64,000 bases of DNA from Emergomyces orientalis (Eukaryota; Ascomycota; Eurotiomycetes; Onygenales; Ajellomycetaceae), in the NCBI GenBank assembly GCA_002110485.1, contig MOWL01000028.1, positions 62,001 through 126,000 on the forward strand, read 5' to 3'. Position numbers and translations under genes: made by a program. Positions 9,442-19,496 of this stretch are shown here, one piece after another. Position 1 is the stretch's first letter. Each line of letters starts with the position of its first letter. The notes beneath the pieces are model-generated. The model searched no databases. It was not told where the DNA came from and was given only the letters and a program-made list of their open reading frames with translations.

Positions 9442-11045
9442 GAGTTTAAGATTCCAGAAGTCATCTTTGACCCAACCCTGATTCTCAGGCTGCATATCTG
9501 CCTGCTGACTATGCTCTTTCACATTGGAGGATTCAAGTCAATTCAACAACTGGACCAGTGTTGGATTCCGCAGAGAAACTCTACAGCGCTAAGGTTCTGG
9601 ATGGCAAGGGGCAGCAGCCGCTGCTACTAAAGGATGAATTACTGGATAAGTTTGTGTTTTGCCAGACGGAGCCAACATCCACCGGATTTAAAATTTGCTT
9701 GGATCAGAGGATGACTGCATCCATGGTGAGTTCCCGGATGCGCCGAGCCGGTGAGATCACGGGCTTTGAGGCGGTCACCCACCTGTACAACCTCCGCTAT
9801 GCTGGAGCTAAGGCATTTAACAACAGCGGTAAGTACCCCTCCGTTTCACATTTTAGTCATGTCGGAGGGCTAACGATGAACAGAGGAAGTTACGGAGGCT
9901 CTTCAGAATGTCATGCTCCAGCACGCGGATATTCGCACCTTCGTCAAGCATTACCAGGTGGACGTCGACGTTGACGCGCAGGGAATAGTCCGGAAAACAG
10001 GCTCCCAAACAGCATTGGTGCAATTTTCCTGCTCGATGAGTGCATCAATCGACCCTAACCGACCGTATAAGCTCTCTCCAGAAGAATCAAGGTCCCTCAA
10101 CTACCCTTCAGTTGTCCTTGGCCGGCAGGAGACTGTCCAGAAGCGCAAGCGGGAATTGAATGATCATGAAGCCAAGTTAGAATGTGCCAATAAGGTGTGC
10201 AAGACTACTTTAGGGCACCTCGACGACAGAGTACTCGCCGAGTCCAACCCCGAGGTGCTGGAGAGACTGGAAGTTTTCCGTGATCAGACAGCAGAAGCAA
10301 AGTCGGTGTACAACAGAGCTGTCTGTGAGCTGCGTAATGAGAAGCAGCAGCAGCGGAACCAACGGATCCATGAGAACCTTGAGTGCTATAAGAATCAGCA
10401 ACCTGTGATTGACCTTGAACGACAACTGGCCGGGAAGCTGGTGGATACCAAAATCATGGACACTTTCGAGAACGAGGCCTTCATGCCTCCAGAGCACTTG
10501 ATGTTTGTTGACTGTATGCTGACCATGCCAGGCGCTAGTCTTGAAGCGGAATATCAGCGGAGGATCAACACAATTAACGCAGGGGTTGCATTCTGTGGCG
10601 TGGAGGAAGCGCGGCCCTCGGGCCGGCCCGCGGTCGATGATGACCCTTATCCTCCGACCAAGCGGCAGAGGTGCTTGGTAAAGGATAACACTGAGGTCCT
10701 CTTGCACCAAGCAATGGAGTCTGTGCAGGCCAAGTCTACAGCTGAACAGCCTCAGGCCTGCTTTCGGCCTCATGTTTGCTTTCTCTATGTTGGAACCCAA
10801 GTTGCTCGCTTAAGGACCGCGTTATGAAATACGCAACACCCGGATCACTTACAAGGCAATTTTTACAAAGACATATCAACCCTCCATGGCCGGCCACTGG
10901 GGTTGAGTGCAATGTTTGTGAGGGGAAGGTGCTTCCGGCCAAATCTGCTCTTCTAAGCCATGCAGAGGAGGCCCATAGAACTGTTGTGCGGGGTCGCGCT
11001 CCGGAGAAACTAGCGTTAGAATATCAGCAGAGCCTAGAGAACTAG
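9442..11045 (+). pseudogene. DUF3435 tyrosine-recombinase-like protein, truncated and frameshifted
   Basis: This is the C-terminal half of a DUF3435 protein, the fungal tyrosine-recombinase family that includes Starship captains and Crypton-like enzymes. EFKIPEVIFDPTL begins at 9442. The frame changes near 9535. Then LYSAKVLDGKG and LLDKFVFCQTEP follow. A good intron (9829-9883: GTAAGT, CTAAC, CAG) joins AFNNS to EEVTEALQNV. Next comes MLQHADIRTFVKHYQ, which fits the H-x-x-R ... Y end of the recombinase site. A coiled, Gln/Glu-rich middle follows. A second frameshift near 10800 leads to a C2H2-like finger, CNVCEGKVLPAKSALLSHAE, and the stop at 11045. The N-terminal part with the first catalytic Arg is absent. 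It is probably an inactive relic of a mobile element; no boundaries of such an element are visible. Confidence 0.6.
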
Positions 11046-11231
11046 TCTTGTACAATAGATATATATATATATAATAAAAGGAGTTGTGGTTCTCATAAAT
11101 CATGGCATGCTATATCAAAACACAAACAAAAACACCGTTCCTCGTCTGCTCGCGGCGGGCTCCCAGGGGCCTTCGAGAGCTCCATTAACGAACCCCCCAT
11201 CCCTCATTCAGACCCCTATTCAGTTCGCCGT

Positions 11232-12248
11232 TTGGAGTATGAAACGGAGCGTGAGAGGCGCAAGGCCCTGGAGCTGCAGCTTCGCATAGAGGAGCTTCGT
11301 GCTAGGACAGCAGCCACGCAGACAACCATCCCATTAACAACGCCCGCGGCTCGGCCCGCTCCCACATGGGATCCCGAGCTCGGAGCTAGGCTGGAATATA
11401 ACCTCTACGATCCCGATAGCCGCGTTGGCAAGGCCATTGCCCAATTCAAGCAAGATGTGAAGAATATTGTCAAGCCAAATGCGCTAACAGGCACATCCAA
11501 CTACACTGCCTGGAAGACCACGATGAAAGCGAGGCTCACGGATGCACAATGTTGGGGTATAATAGAAAAGGAACAGGTTGAGGATCCCCTACAGGATCCT
11601 GAATGGGCTCCCTTCTGGGAGACAAGGAATAGTTGGCTATATGCATTCCTTTCAAACTCATTGAGTGCAGCAATCAGGCCCCGGTTCACAAAAAATGATG
11701 AGAACAGAATAGCATACACCCTCTGGCGCGCGATAGCGGAAGAATTCGCTATTCCAAAGACTCAACTGCACCGCGAAGCTATATTAGAATTCACATCATT
11801 GAGTGGCACGCAGGTTACTAACCTGCACACATTCTTTGATAAATTCCGAGCTGTTCTTATGAAATTGGAGATGGAAGACACGACCCCGCCAGATGCATGG
11901 TTGTTTGATACATTCTACTCTGCCCTTCCCAATATATGGCGGGACTATGTGCAAAAGAAAGTAGAGGAGGCCCAGACATCTAAATCGACACCTGTCACAT
12001 TAGATGTACACTCATTGATGGAAGAGATCCGCTCGCGGTTGGACCCTCCTAAAGATAAGAAGACAACGCAGTCGGCGAGCACAGCGGCGAATGCTGCTCA
12101 ATCAGACTCACTGAACATGAATTCAAATGCGTCCCGATGGGCCCGTTCTCGGGGTCAAGGACGTGGTGGCTCCCGTGGGGGCCGCGGAACCGGCATCCCG
12201 CCGACCTGCCCCAATGTGAAAGGGCCCATTACGGCACATGTTGGCTAG
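11232..12248 (+). CDS. Copia-1 Gag
   Basis: This is a retrotransposon capsid-type Gag frame. It contains GTSNYTAWKTTMKARL, LWRAIAEEF and LHTFFDKFRAVLMKLE, typical of Copia UBN2/retrotran_gag domains, then an Arg/Gly-rich tail and the first cysteine of a zinc knuckle. There is no ATG at 11232 (TTG); the frame is open upstream (INEPPIPHSDPYSVRRL) and its true start is not resolved. The frame ends at 12248, but the protein sense switches to the pol frame at the C-run 12209-12212 (see findings). Gag and pol overlap by about 110 nt in a -1 relation. Confidence 0.65.
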   Translation: MEYETERERRKALELQLRIEELRARTAATQTTIPLTTPAARPAPTWDPELGARLEYNLYDPDSRVGKAIAQFKQDVKNIVKPNALTGTSNYTAWKTTMKARLTDAQCWGIIEKEQVEDPLQDPEWAPFWETRNSWLYAFLSNSLSAAIRPRFTKNDENRIAYTLWRAIAEEFAIPKTQLHREAILEFTSLSGTQVTNLHTFFDKFRAVLMKLEMEDTTPPDAWLFDTFYSALPNIWRDYVQKKVEEAQTSKSTPVTLDVHSLMEEIRSRLDPPKDKKTTQSASTAANAAQSDSLNMNSNASRWARSRGQGRGGSRGGRGTGIPPTCPNVKGPITAHVG

Positions 12249-15200
12249 CTAATCCCGATAGAGCTTCTGAGGACTGGAGGGCCGCCAATGCCGCGAGGAT
12301 TAAGGAATTCAAGGAGAAGAGAGAAAAGGGCAAGAATAAGGATAAGAAGATTAATGAGAATCAATTAGCTATAACAGATGACTCAGAGACCTTTCAAATG
12401 GCGAATCTCGCGGAAATCATTAATATACCTGCGTGTTTTGTAGAACCTCGTAAGGACTCTCTCACTATATGGGACAGCGGCGCAGGCTGTCATATAGCCT
12501 GCGATAGATCACATTTTTCGGCATTCTACAAGATTGACGGCCCGACCGTTCAGGTGGCCAATAAGGCCATCCTCAAGGTCCAGGGTGTCGGCATAGCTTC
12601 TATACCAGCCGGGGAGAGGTTGATTGAGTTTAACCATGTGTACTACGTACCCGGACTGTCAGCCAACCTCATTTCCGCTGGGCTCATGGAGCGCCAGGGC
12701 TATTCTCGCCGTGATATGCATATCGATGCCGGAAACTACTTTGAATTCTTGTCCCCTGTTGGCAGTGATGTGTTCTATGCCAACCTAGCTCCCAATAATA
12801 TCTATGTCCTCTCCGATAACCCTCCAACGTTTGAGGGTGTAATGAATGATGTGGAACTCGGTGGAACCGCATATCTCGCAGTTCCGAAGCCGAAGACTAT
12901 TTCAACAGAATACGATCCTAATGCTGCCTCCCTCGGCCCGTTCAGCCGGGAGGAGATTGAACATCTAATTAACCCAAAGGACCCCGATACTGACTCCTTC
13001 GTGGTGTCCCCACCGGCTCGCCTACCTGCTATCGTCCCGAAGCAGCTCTCTATTGATGAGTGGCACCGCCGGCTAGGCCATATTGGCCAAGATAATATAA
13101 TAAAGATGGCCAGGGATCCGCGTTTCGGGATCGGTATTATCGGCCCGAGAAAGCTCTCCTTCTGTGTCACATGTGTAAAATCCAAGCAAAAACGTGCATC
13201 CTACAAGAATGCACCACTGCGCAGAGCCACCCGCAAAGCTCTTAAGATATGGGTGGATGTCTTCGGCGGAGGTGACACTCTTGAGACAGGGGATAACATC
13301 TCCTCATATGCAGGCAAGAAGCTTGCAATGGTCATTACTGATGATGCAACAAGAATGAGATGGATATTCCTTCTGGAATGCAAGGATGAGGTGTTAAAAT
13401 ATATGCGGACTTTCAATCAATTCATTAAAAACCTTCTTGGGCGTGGCGTAGCAATCATACACTCTGACCGCGGAGAGTTGAATTCAAATGCAGCCTCAGC
13501 CTACATGCTCAGTGAGGGCATTAAATGGGAGCCAACTCCTTCTCACACCCCTCAACAAGATGGTGTATCTGAACGTTCCGTCGGCTTGATCATTGAAAGG
13601 GCCCGATCACTATTAATAGATTCCTCGGCCCCCGCGAAGATGTGGGGTGAAGCCGTCATTGCGGCTACAGAGCTTCTTAATCTCATGCCAACCTCAACAG
13701 TCTTATATGGGGGCGTAGAGAGCGCGGACCCGAAACCAACCACTCCCTATGAGGCATGGCTAGGAGCTCTACCATCGGCACGCGGCATACGCCGCTGGGG
13801 CTGTAAGGCATTTCTAAAAATAGTGCCCAAACCTATTAATAAGATGGCTCCCCGCTCTATGGAGCTAATATTTGTGGGCTATGATGGGTTCACGAACTAT
13901 CGACTGGTTGACCCCTCCAACGGGCGTCTATATATATCCAAAGACGTCATATTCCAGGAGGATCTGCACCTGGCGGACCCATCGGCACCCCCCGCTCGGG
14001 ATCCCAAGGCCCTACCAACGGCGGCCCGACAGGCGGCTGCAGCGATTCCTTCGGCTACCCCGAATCTAAATATAACCTCAATCTCCACCCCTACGGGCAC
14101 TGAATCTAATCTCTTTATTGAAGATGAAATCCAACCAGATCGTCCACTTTTCTTGGAACCGACAAATAACTGGTGGATTGATTATGAAATTACAGCGAGG
14201 ATTCCAACCTTTTTGGTGCAGAATGCACCTACTTCTTCAGAATCTGAGCTAGAGATGAACACTACATTCCCCGCGAACCTGGCCACTCTTCTGACTGCAG
14301 AGAATGCGGCCTCAGTGGGGGAGGCCTCAGTGGGGGACAACCCCGAAGACCTTCCTGGGGATCCCGAGATCATTGGGCTCCCGATTCCGAAAAACCTCAC
14401 GCGTGCCAGGGCTTCCCCCGAATGGAAGTACTATTATCATGCATGTGTTAAAGAGGTTAATCGTTTAAAACAAATAGGTGCATGGCGGCTAGTGGAAAGA
14501 ACCCCTGACATGTCCGTACTTCGCGGCCAATGGGTGTTCGATAAGAAAATTAATAATATGGGCAAGGTTACCCGATATAGGGCCCGCTGGGTCGTATGTG
14601 GGAACTATCAAGAGAAGGGGGTTAATTACTCCAGAACCTTCGCCCCTGTTGTATCTGCTTCCACATCCCGAGCTCTCATGGCGATCTCGGCATCCCGAGA
14701 CTGGCATGTTCTTCAAATCGATATGGTGACTGCGTTCCTAAACGTTCAGCTGCCGCAAAATGAGCGTGTATATATGCATCAACCTGCTGGCTTCAAGGAG
14801 GGCCGCGGCGACCTAGTCTGTGAGTTAATACAGGGCCTCTACGGGCTCAAGCAGGCCGCTCTTTTGTGGTATGAAGAACTGCGTAAAATGCTTCTAAGAA
14901 CGGGCTTTCGCGTTAGCCCATATGACGCCGGGTTATTCATTAATGACGCCCGGAAAGTCTATATAACAGTATATGTGGACGACGTGCGCCTATATGGCCC
15001 GAATGTTGAAGATTTGAACTGGGCCAAGGCCGAAATAGCCAATAATTATGAGATCAAGGATGTAGGGGACTCTAACCACTACTTGGGCATGAAGATTGAG
15101 AGAGGCTCAGATTCTCTCACACTCTCTCAACCCCTATTTGTGAAGAACCTATTAGAAGAGTTCTCTATGGAGGACTGTCATCCCACAACTACCCCCATGG

Positions 15201-16000
15201 AGCAGAACATTGACTTCATGAATGATAATGAGGAACCTATTGCCTACACAGCAGAATTTACCCTACGCTCCTATCAATCGGGCGTAGGATCTCTGCAGTA
15301 TTTGGCAGCCAACACACGTCTGGATGTTAGCTTTGCGGCGGGCTTTCTCGGCCGATTTAGCTCGCGTCCTACATCGAAGAATTGGGCGGCATTTAAGCGT
15401 ACACTTCGCTATTTACAGGGCTCTGCCGATGACGGAATAACCTACTACAAGAATGCGGACATAGAACCCGTAGTGCATGCCGATGCCGATTGGGCGGGCA
15501 GGGACCCGGGTTCCCGATCAACCACTGGCTATATCATATATATGGCCGGAGGCCCCATTGCGTGGCGTAGCTGCAAGCAGACAGGGGTCTCCAAATCATC
15601 TACAGAGGCCGAATATATTGCTTCTTCGGAGGCCGCCTATGAGCTCGTTCATCTTCGGGAGCTCTTAGAGGATGCCGGCTTCGTCCCGTCCCGCAGAAAT
15701 AACCTCGATGCCGAAGATTGCCCCATTCCCTCAATAGCCAATGGCCTGGCATGCACTATCCATGCCGATAATAAGTCTGCCATAGAGCTATCTTCTAGCG
15801 AGGCCATTCCACGCCGCTCGAAACATATAGAGGTTCGGTTCCATATTCTTCGGGATCTCACACATAAGGGAGAGATCTCGGTCCGATACATTCCATCCGC
15901 TGAGAATGCGGCGGATGGTCTAACCAAGCCACTGGGGCCACTAAAATATATGCATTGGAAGGAGCTTATTAAAATGAGGAAGAAAGGGGTTCTAGTTTGA
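12212..16000 (+). CDS. Copia-1 Pol polyprotein (protease-integrase-RT-RNase H)
   Basis: The frame is open from 12137, but coding sense starts about 12212 with QCERAHYGTCW, which completes the zinc knuckle begun in gag. In residues counted from 12137: protease IWDSGAGCH at about 112; GAG-pre-integrase EWHRRLGH and CVTCVKSKQKR; integrase core with Asp in TDDATRMRW (about 400), Asp in HSDRGE (about 441) and Glu in GVSERS (about 478); reverse transcriptase with FAPVVS, TAFLNVQLPQ, LYGLKQA and the YVDD catalytic box (about 945); RNase H with ADADWAG (about 1113), SKSSTEAEYIASSEAA and HIEVRFHILRD. All catalytic residues are present. It would make new copies by reverse transcription in cytoplasmic particles. 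The only visible defect is the gag-pol frame relation. Confidence 0.85.
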   Translation, partial: QCERAHYGTCWLANPDRASEDWRAANAARIKEFKEKREKGKNKDKKINENQLAITDDSETFQMANLAEIINIPACFVEPRKDSLTIWDSGAGCHIACDRSHFSAFYKIDGPTVQVANKAILKVQGVGIASIPAGERLIEFNHVYYVPGLSANLISAGLMERQGYSRRDMHIDAGNYFEFLSPVGSDVFYANLAPNNIYVLSDNPPTFEGVMNDVELGGTAYLAVPKPKTISTEYDPNAASLGPFSREEIEHLINPKDPDTDSFVVSPPARLPAIVPKQLSIDEWHRRLGHIGQDNIIKMARDPRFGIGIIGPRKLSFCVTCVKSKQKRASYKNAPLRRATRKALKIWVDVFGGGDTLETGDNISSYAGKKLAMVITDDATRMRWIFLLECKDEVLKYMRTFNQFIKNLLGRGVAIIHSDRGELNSNAASAYMLSEGIKWEPTPSHTPQQDGVSERSVGLIIERARSLLIDSSAPAKMWGEAVIAATELLNLMPTSTVLYGGVESADPKPTTPYEAWLGALPSARGIRRWGCKAFLKIVPKPINKMAPRSMELIFVGYDGFTNYRLVDPSNGRLYISKDVIFQEDLHLADPSAPPARDPKALPTAARQAAAAIPSATPNLNITSISTPTGTESNLFIEDEIQPDRPLFLEPTNNWWIDYEITARIPTFLVQNAPTSSESELEMNTTFPANLATLLTAENAASVGEASVGDNPEDLPGDPEIIGLPIPKNLTRARASPEWKYYYHACVKEVNRLKQIGAWRLVERTPDMSVLRGQWVFDKKINNMGKVTRYRARWVVCGNYQEKGVNYSRTFAPVVSASTSRALMAISASRDWHVLQIDMVTAFLNVQLPQNERVYMHQPAGFKEGRGDLVCELIQGLYGLKQAALLWYEELRKMLLRTGFRVSPYDAGLFINDARKVYITVYVDDVRLYGPNVEDLNWAKAEIANNYEIKDVGDSNHYLGMKIERGSDSLTLSQPLFVKNLLEEFSMEDCHPTTTPMEQNIDFMNDNEEPIAYTAEFTLRSYQSGVGSLQYLAANTRLDVSFAAGFLGRFSSRPTSKNWAAFKRTLRYLQGSADDGITYYKNADIEPVVHADADWAGRDPGSRSTTGYIIYMAGGPIAWRSCKQTGVSKSSTEAEYIASSEAAYELVHLRELLEDAGFVPSRRNNLDAEDCPIPSIANGLACTIHADNKSAIELSSSEAIPRRSKHIEVRFHILRDLTHKGEISVRYIPSAENAADGLTKPLGPLKYMHWKELIKMRKKGVLV

Positions 16001-16121
16001 AGAATATGTTGGGAACTGGTTTTTTAACTGTCTTGTTTTTCCAGTTAATTTTGTACATATACATAGAAGGAGGGCCTATTTCGTATGCAGCACTATGTAG
16101 TGATACTATGGTGAGTGGGGG

Positions 16122-16220
16122 TGTCGGACCTATCCGTCCGGCTTAGTAATTCTCTCTCCACCATATATAACTCCGTAGCTAGCATACCCCTTTAATCAAT
16201 CAAGCATCGTACCTCCCACA
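16122..16220 (+). repeat. Putative 3' LTR of Copia-1
   Basis: It starts TGTCGGACC directly after a G-rich polypurine tract and may end CCTCCCACA at 16220. It contains a TATATAA-like box (CATATATAAC). The right end is a guess because the partner LTR is not in the window. Confidence 0.4.
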
Positions 16221-16290
16221 GATTATAAACATACTATTTAGATTTGACTGTCAAAGTTCAGGTTCAAGCTGTTTTGTAAAATAGGGATGA

Positions 16291-16624
16291 TATGAGAGAT
16301 TTTTAAATGGTAGAATGTTCGCGTACGAATGAAAAAGTGAAGTTAAAAATTGAATTTTTTGGGCTCCCTCCCTTCCCCATATCTACAGGTTTTCCACGGC
16401 TTTTTATAACCATGAATCTCTCGCTAGCTATATTACAAAATATGCCCATATAGGGGCATGTTACATACAATAATCAATAGTCTGTCATATACCAAATGAA
16501 ATATCCAAATTAGGTGGAAACTAGGAGAAAAATAACGATAGTAGATGGAGTGGCGTATTTGGTGGAGATTTGAATGGTTCGATGCATCCGTTTGGCGCTT
16601 GATTAATAATCAGGTGTTTGACAG
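16291..16624 (+). repeat. 334-bp interspersed element, copy 1
   Basis: It runs from TATGAGAGATTTTTAAATGG to GGTGTTTGACAG. A near-identical copy of the same length lies at 56239-56572 and an inverted 70-bp piece at about 26877-26946. This copy is flanked by ATGA at 16287-16290 and 16625-16628, a 4-bp target-site duplication. It has no terminal inverted repeats I can see and no coding capacity. See findings for its intron-like behaviour at copy 2. Confidence 0.75.
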
Positions 16625-17150
16625 ATGAATAGCTTCATCCGGAAATTCTAATTTTCCGGATGCACTATTCCTTCATTAGCGCAAAGCAAGGGTGTTCTAT
16701 TTTTGAGTAACCAATCAATTTTCTTTGATTCAACAAAATTATCAACCAGGACCAAACGATGCATGTACAACAGAAAATCAAACAAGGCCCCTACGTCAGA
16801 TAGCGATGAGTAAACAATATGAAATAAAGAATTCGGAACTACGAGCGTCCAGGCTTGTATATCAACCAGCATCCTGCAACCCATGTTACAACCGGTGACG
16901 GAACCTCTTTCGCTTCCCATATTCACTTATCGGTTTCAATGATGCTGAAACTCCCGCTGCGAGTTCGTACAGGAAGGGAGCCGAACGGAAGGAGAGTGTG
17001 AGGCTTGGGGCACATCCTTACACCACGAACTGTTCCTAAAATCCAGTAATGGTAGCCATCACCCGCCGTATCACTGCCCCGCCATCTATATTGATAGTTA
17101 TTTTTCTGTCATCCACATTATGTGAGGCGAATAAACTGTCTTCACCAGGC
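16625..17150. other. Intergenic, no supported feature
   Basis: The minus-strand frame at 16648-16926 has no recognisable motif. The rest shows no signal. Confidence 0.45.
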
Positions 17151-18665
17151 CTACCATAGGCCTAACTCAGGAAACTGAGCCTGCATTTTCTGAAATGCAT
17201 CATTTTCACCAATCAACAACCGCTCATCCCACAATTGCTGTAACATCACCAATACAGATTCCTCGGGGGCTAAAAGTCCAGATGGGCGATCAGGGATTCT
17301 GACTTGTAATAGAGCATTTTCGACAAGGCTCTTATCTTTGACCTCTCTCACATAGCAGCCGACCACATATGCCGGCCATATCAGAACTCGTTGATTGTGG
17401 CGTGCGTCAGTTGCAGCGTGAAGACGAAGCACCATGTCCAACAGATTTTTGATCAGCAGGTCTACGTCGGGCATAGGGCGGACACGGCTATGTATCTGGA
17501 GCAGTGCTGTGAGGATAAAGCATCGATGAACATTACTGGCATAGTCATCACTCTCGGGGGTAATCCCAACAAGAGTTCTTGGAGTTCATCTGCTGCATCC
17601 TCATTCCTAGACAAACGAGCTATCAGATCCAAAAGCGGCCGCGGCAGGCCGGTGATTTTTTCTATCCCTTGCCCTCCAGAACAATAAGTAGCCCATATAT
17701 GAACAGACTCTGATCGCCGCCCCATAATCCACACGTCCATGTCTAAGCCGCCTAGAATTTCAAGTAGGTTAAGTCGGGAGCAGATGTCTGTTTCCACTGC
17801 ATCAGACACATTGGCCGCAAGTGCCAATAATAATGATAAGATCTGAGGAAGGTGGTGGGTCCAAGTATATCCGGCTCTCATCTGCACCAGACCGGGGAGA
17901 AGTTAGTGTATTGGAAGATATTTGGAGGAGGGGGTGGCGGCAGTGCAGGTGGGGCTTACGGATATTTGGGACAGCAGGATCATAGTGAAAACTGACACTT
18001 TGGGGTTGCTGTTTGCAGACGGGGAGGTAAGAAAGTGCATAGTTTCAGTTATGGCTCGGTCAACGCTTGCCAGCGAAGAGACCCGGCAACATTGGACATG
18101 TAACGATATTAAAGCATTGACTTCATCTCTAATGGTGGGAAATTGCTGATAGAGGGATAGAATATCTTGCACTGACCCCCCACAATCCCAATTGAATATA
18201 CTGGTGCCGCTTGTGATAACTACATGCAAGTGTGTTCGGAAACTTCAGTTTGGCTTTTTCCAGGATTTGTTGATAGGAAATAATTCTGTTTCTCGCAAGA
18301 CTGATAAAGTTCATCATCTGTCTTTCGACTAGGGCAATTGCACATCAGGCTCTCGGATAGCGTAGTGAGTGTGGGACTTGCTGGTAGCAGGGGAGCGGCT
18401 GAGGATGGTATTGTTGCCGCTGTTGCTGCTGTTGTTGTGGTTGTGGTTGATACCGCCCGACACGGAGGGTCCAAAACTGGCGACAACGATGCGGATTTCT
18501 TTGCTACTTTCACCTTCTTCCAAATGAGACGGGTGTGTAGTCGCAGGCAAATCCAAGGCGCTTACACCTCCCACACAATGGGCGGCTTTCATCGCATTTT
18601 CGACTGACATTCACACACTGGGAGCAGCCGGTACGCGACCGAGTACGTTTTTTTTGGGTTTCCAT
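17151..18665 (-). pseudogene. Zn(2)Cys(6) transcription factor, frame damaged
   Basis: From the ATG whose first base is 18665 the protein starts METQKKRTRSRTGCSQC and continues to RKCDESRPLCGRCKRLGFAC. The cysteines are at residues 14, 17, 24, 31, 34 and 41, a perfect CX2CX6CX6CX2CX6C zinc binuclear cluster for sequence-specific DNA binding. Just after CDYTP the frame is lost: the run CCC near 18540 appears one C short, and the expected WKKVK continuation is in another frame. Downstream, a regulator-type middle region (VQDILSLYQQFP, 17903-18229) is joined by a good 78-nt intron (17882-17959) to GYTWTHHLPQILSLLLALA. A further frame change near 17470 leads to the C-terminal RPMPDVDLLIKNLLDMVLRL and WPAYVVGC, like the fungal-specific TF domain 2. 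Targets are unknown. If the C-run is an assembly error the gene could be intact. Confidence 0.55.
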
Positions 18666-19496
18666 GATGTTGAAGCACGAACAAGGACGGTATAAGGTAT
18701 GGTGAGAGGCTTAGTTCAAGAGGCCTCTGAGAAAGACCAGACAAAAGACAGATCATTATGGGTTGCTCCTATCTTTTTATGCTTGCAGATAACCAGCCAA
18801 ACTTCCAGGAAATGATGAAAAAATGACCAGAAATCACAGGCTGCCAAACGGCGTAGCCAATTTTGGCAGTTGATCCTTTCCAGGCCATCAAATGAGCCGC
18901 CGGTGCCATAATCGCGCATGCATGAAGGCGCAAGCGAATACCATACAAGTAAAATTTCACACGTGGGAGCTCTGTGTTACTTATTAACATGTTTAGATTT
19001 GGCTGCCCCAGCTGTAGATTTAACAGGTGAGTCAAGGTTTGAGAGAGGGCTTTTAAATTATATTTTTTGATATTGATTTGAGAGCATTTTTTGAGTGTTG
19101 ATTTGGGTGTTGATTTGAGCATTGATTTGGAAACTTTTGATTCACTACTTTCATCACTACTTTTCATCCGTGTAAATAAGGTGCACATAATATATTTCCA
19201 GTTTTTCACGTATTAATTATTGGAAGTACAATTACCAAAGTTAAATTTTACGGTGGTCTCGAGGAAAAAGTGCGGTGGTCCGTATAAATTCCTGCGGAAG
19301 AGGTTAAACATTAATAGGGCATGAGCTGGTGCCACGACCTAGAAACAAAGGTACGAGAAGGAAGCATTTTCGCAAATCAAAGGCCTCATCTGAAGCCGAT
19401 GATGCATGATATATTTCTAACTCAAAGCCAATCCCAGATGGCTAATAATTTGGTTACATTCGGAGCTCTGGCTTGAAATCCAGCCTCATGAATATA
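18666..19496. other. Intergenic with one unsupported minus-strand frame
   Basis: An open frame of 146 residues lies at 18769-19209 on the minus strand. It has a short Lys/Ser repeat (SKSMLKSTPKSTLKK) but matches no family I know and has no clear promoter. I do not count it as a gene. Confidence 0.35.

Larger units (their letters stand above)
11046..16220 (+). mobile_element. Copia-1: Ty1/Copia LTR retrotransposon, well preserved, 5' LTR not seen
   Basis: Gag and pol occupy 11.2-16.0 kb in Copia order (protease, integrase, reverse transcriptase, RNase H). A G-run polypurine tract at 16112-16121 abuts TGTCGG at 16122, the start of the 3' LTR. I find no second copy of that LTR upstream of gag, so the 5' end seems truncated or strongly diverged. 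The element begins just after the stop of the DUF3435 relic, so its left boundary is approximate. No stop codon interrupts the 1.28-kb-residue pol frame, unlike in Copia-2. Confidence 0.75.
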
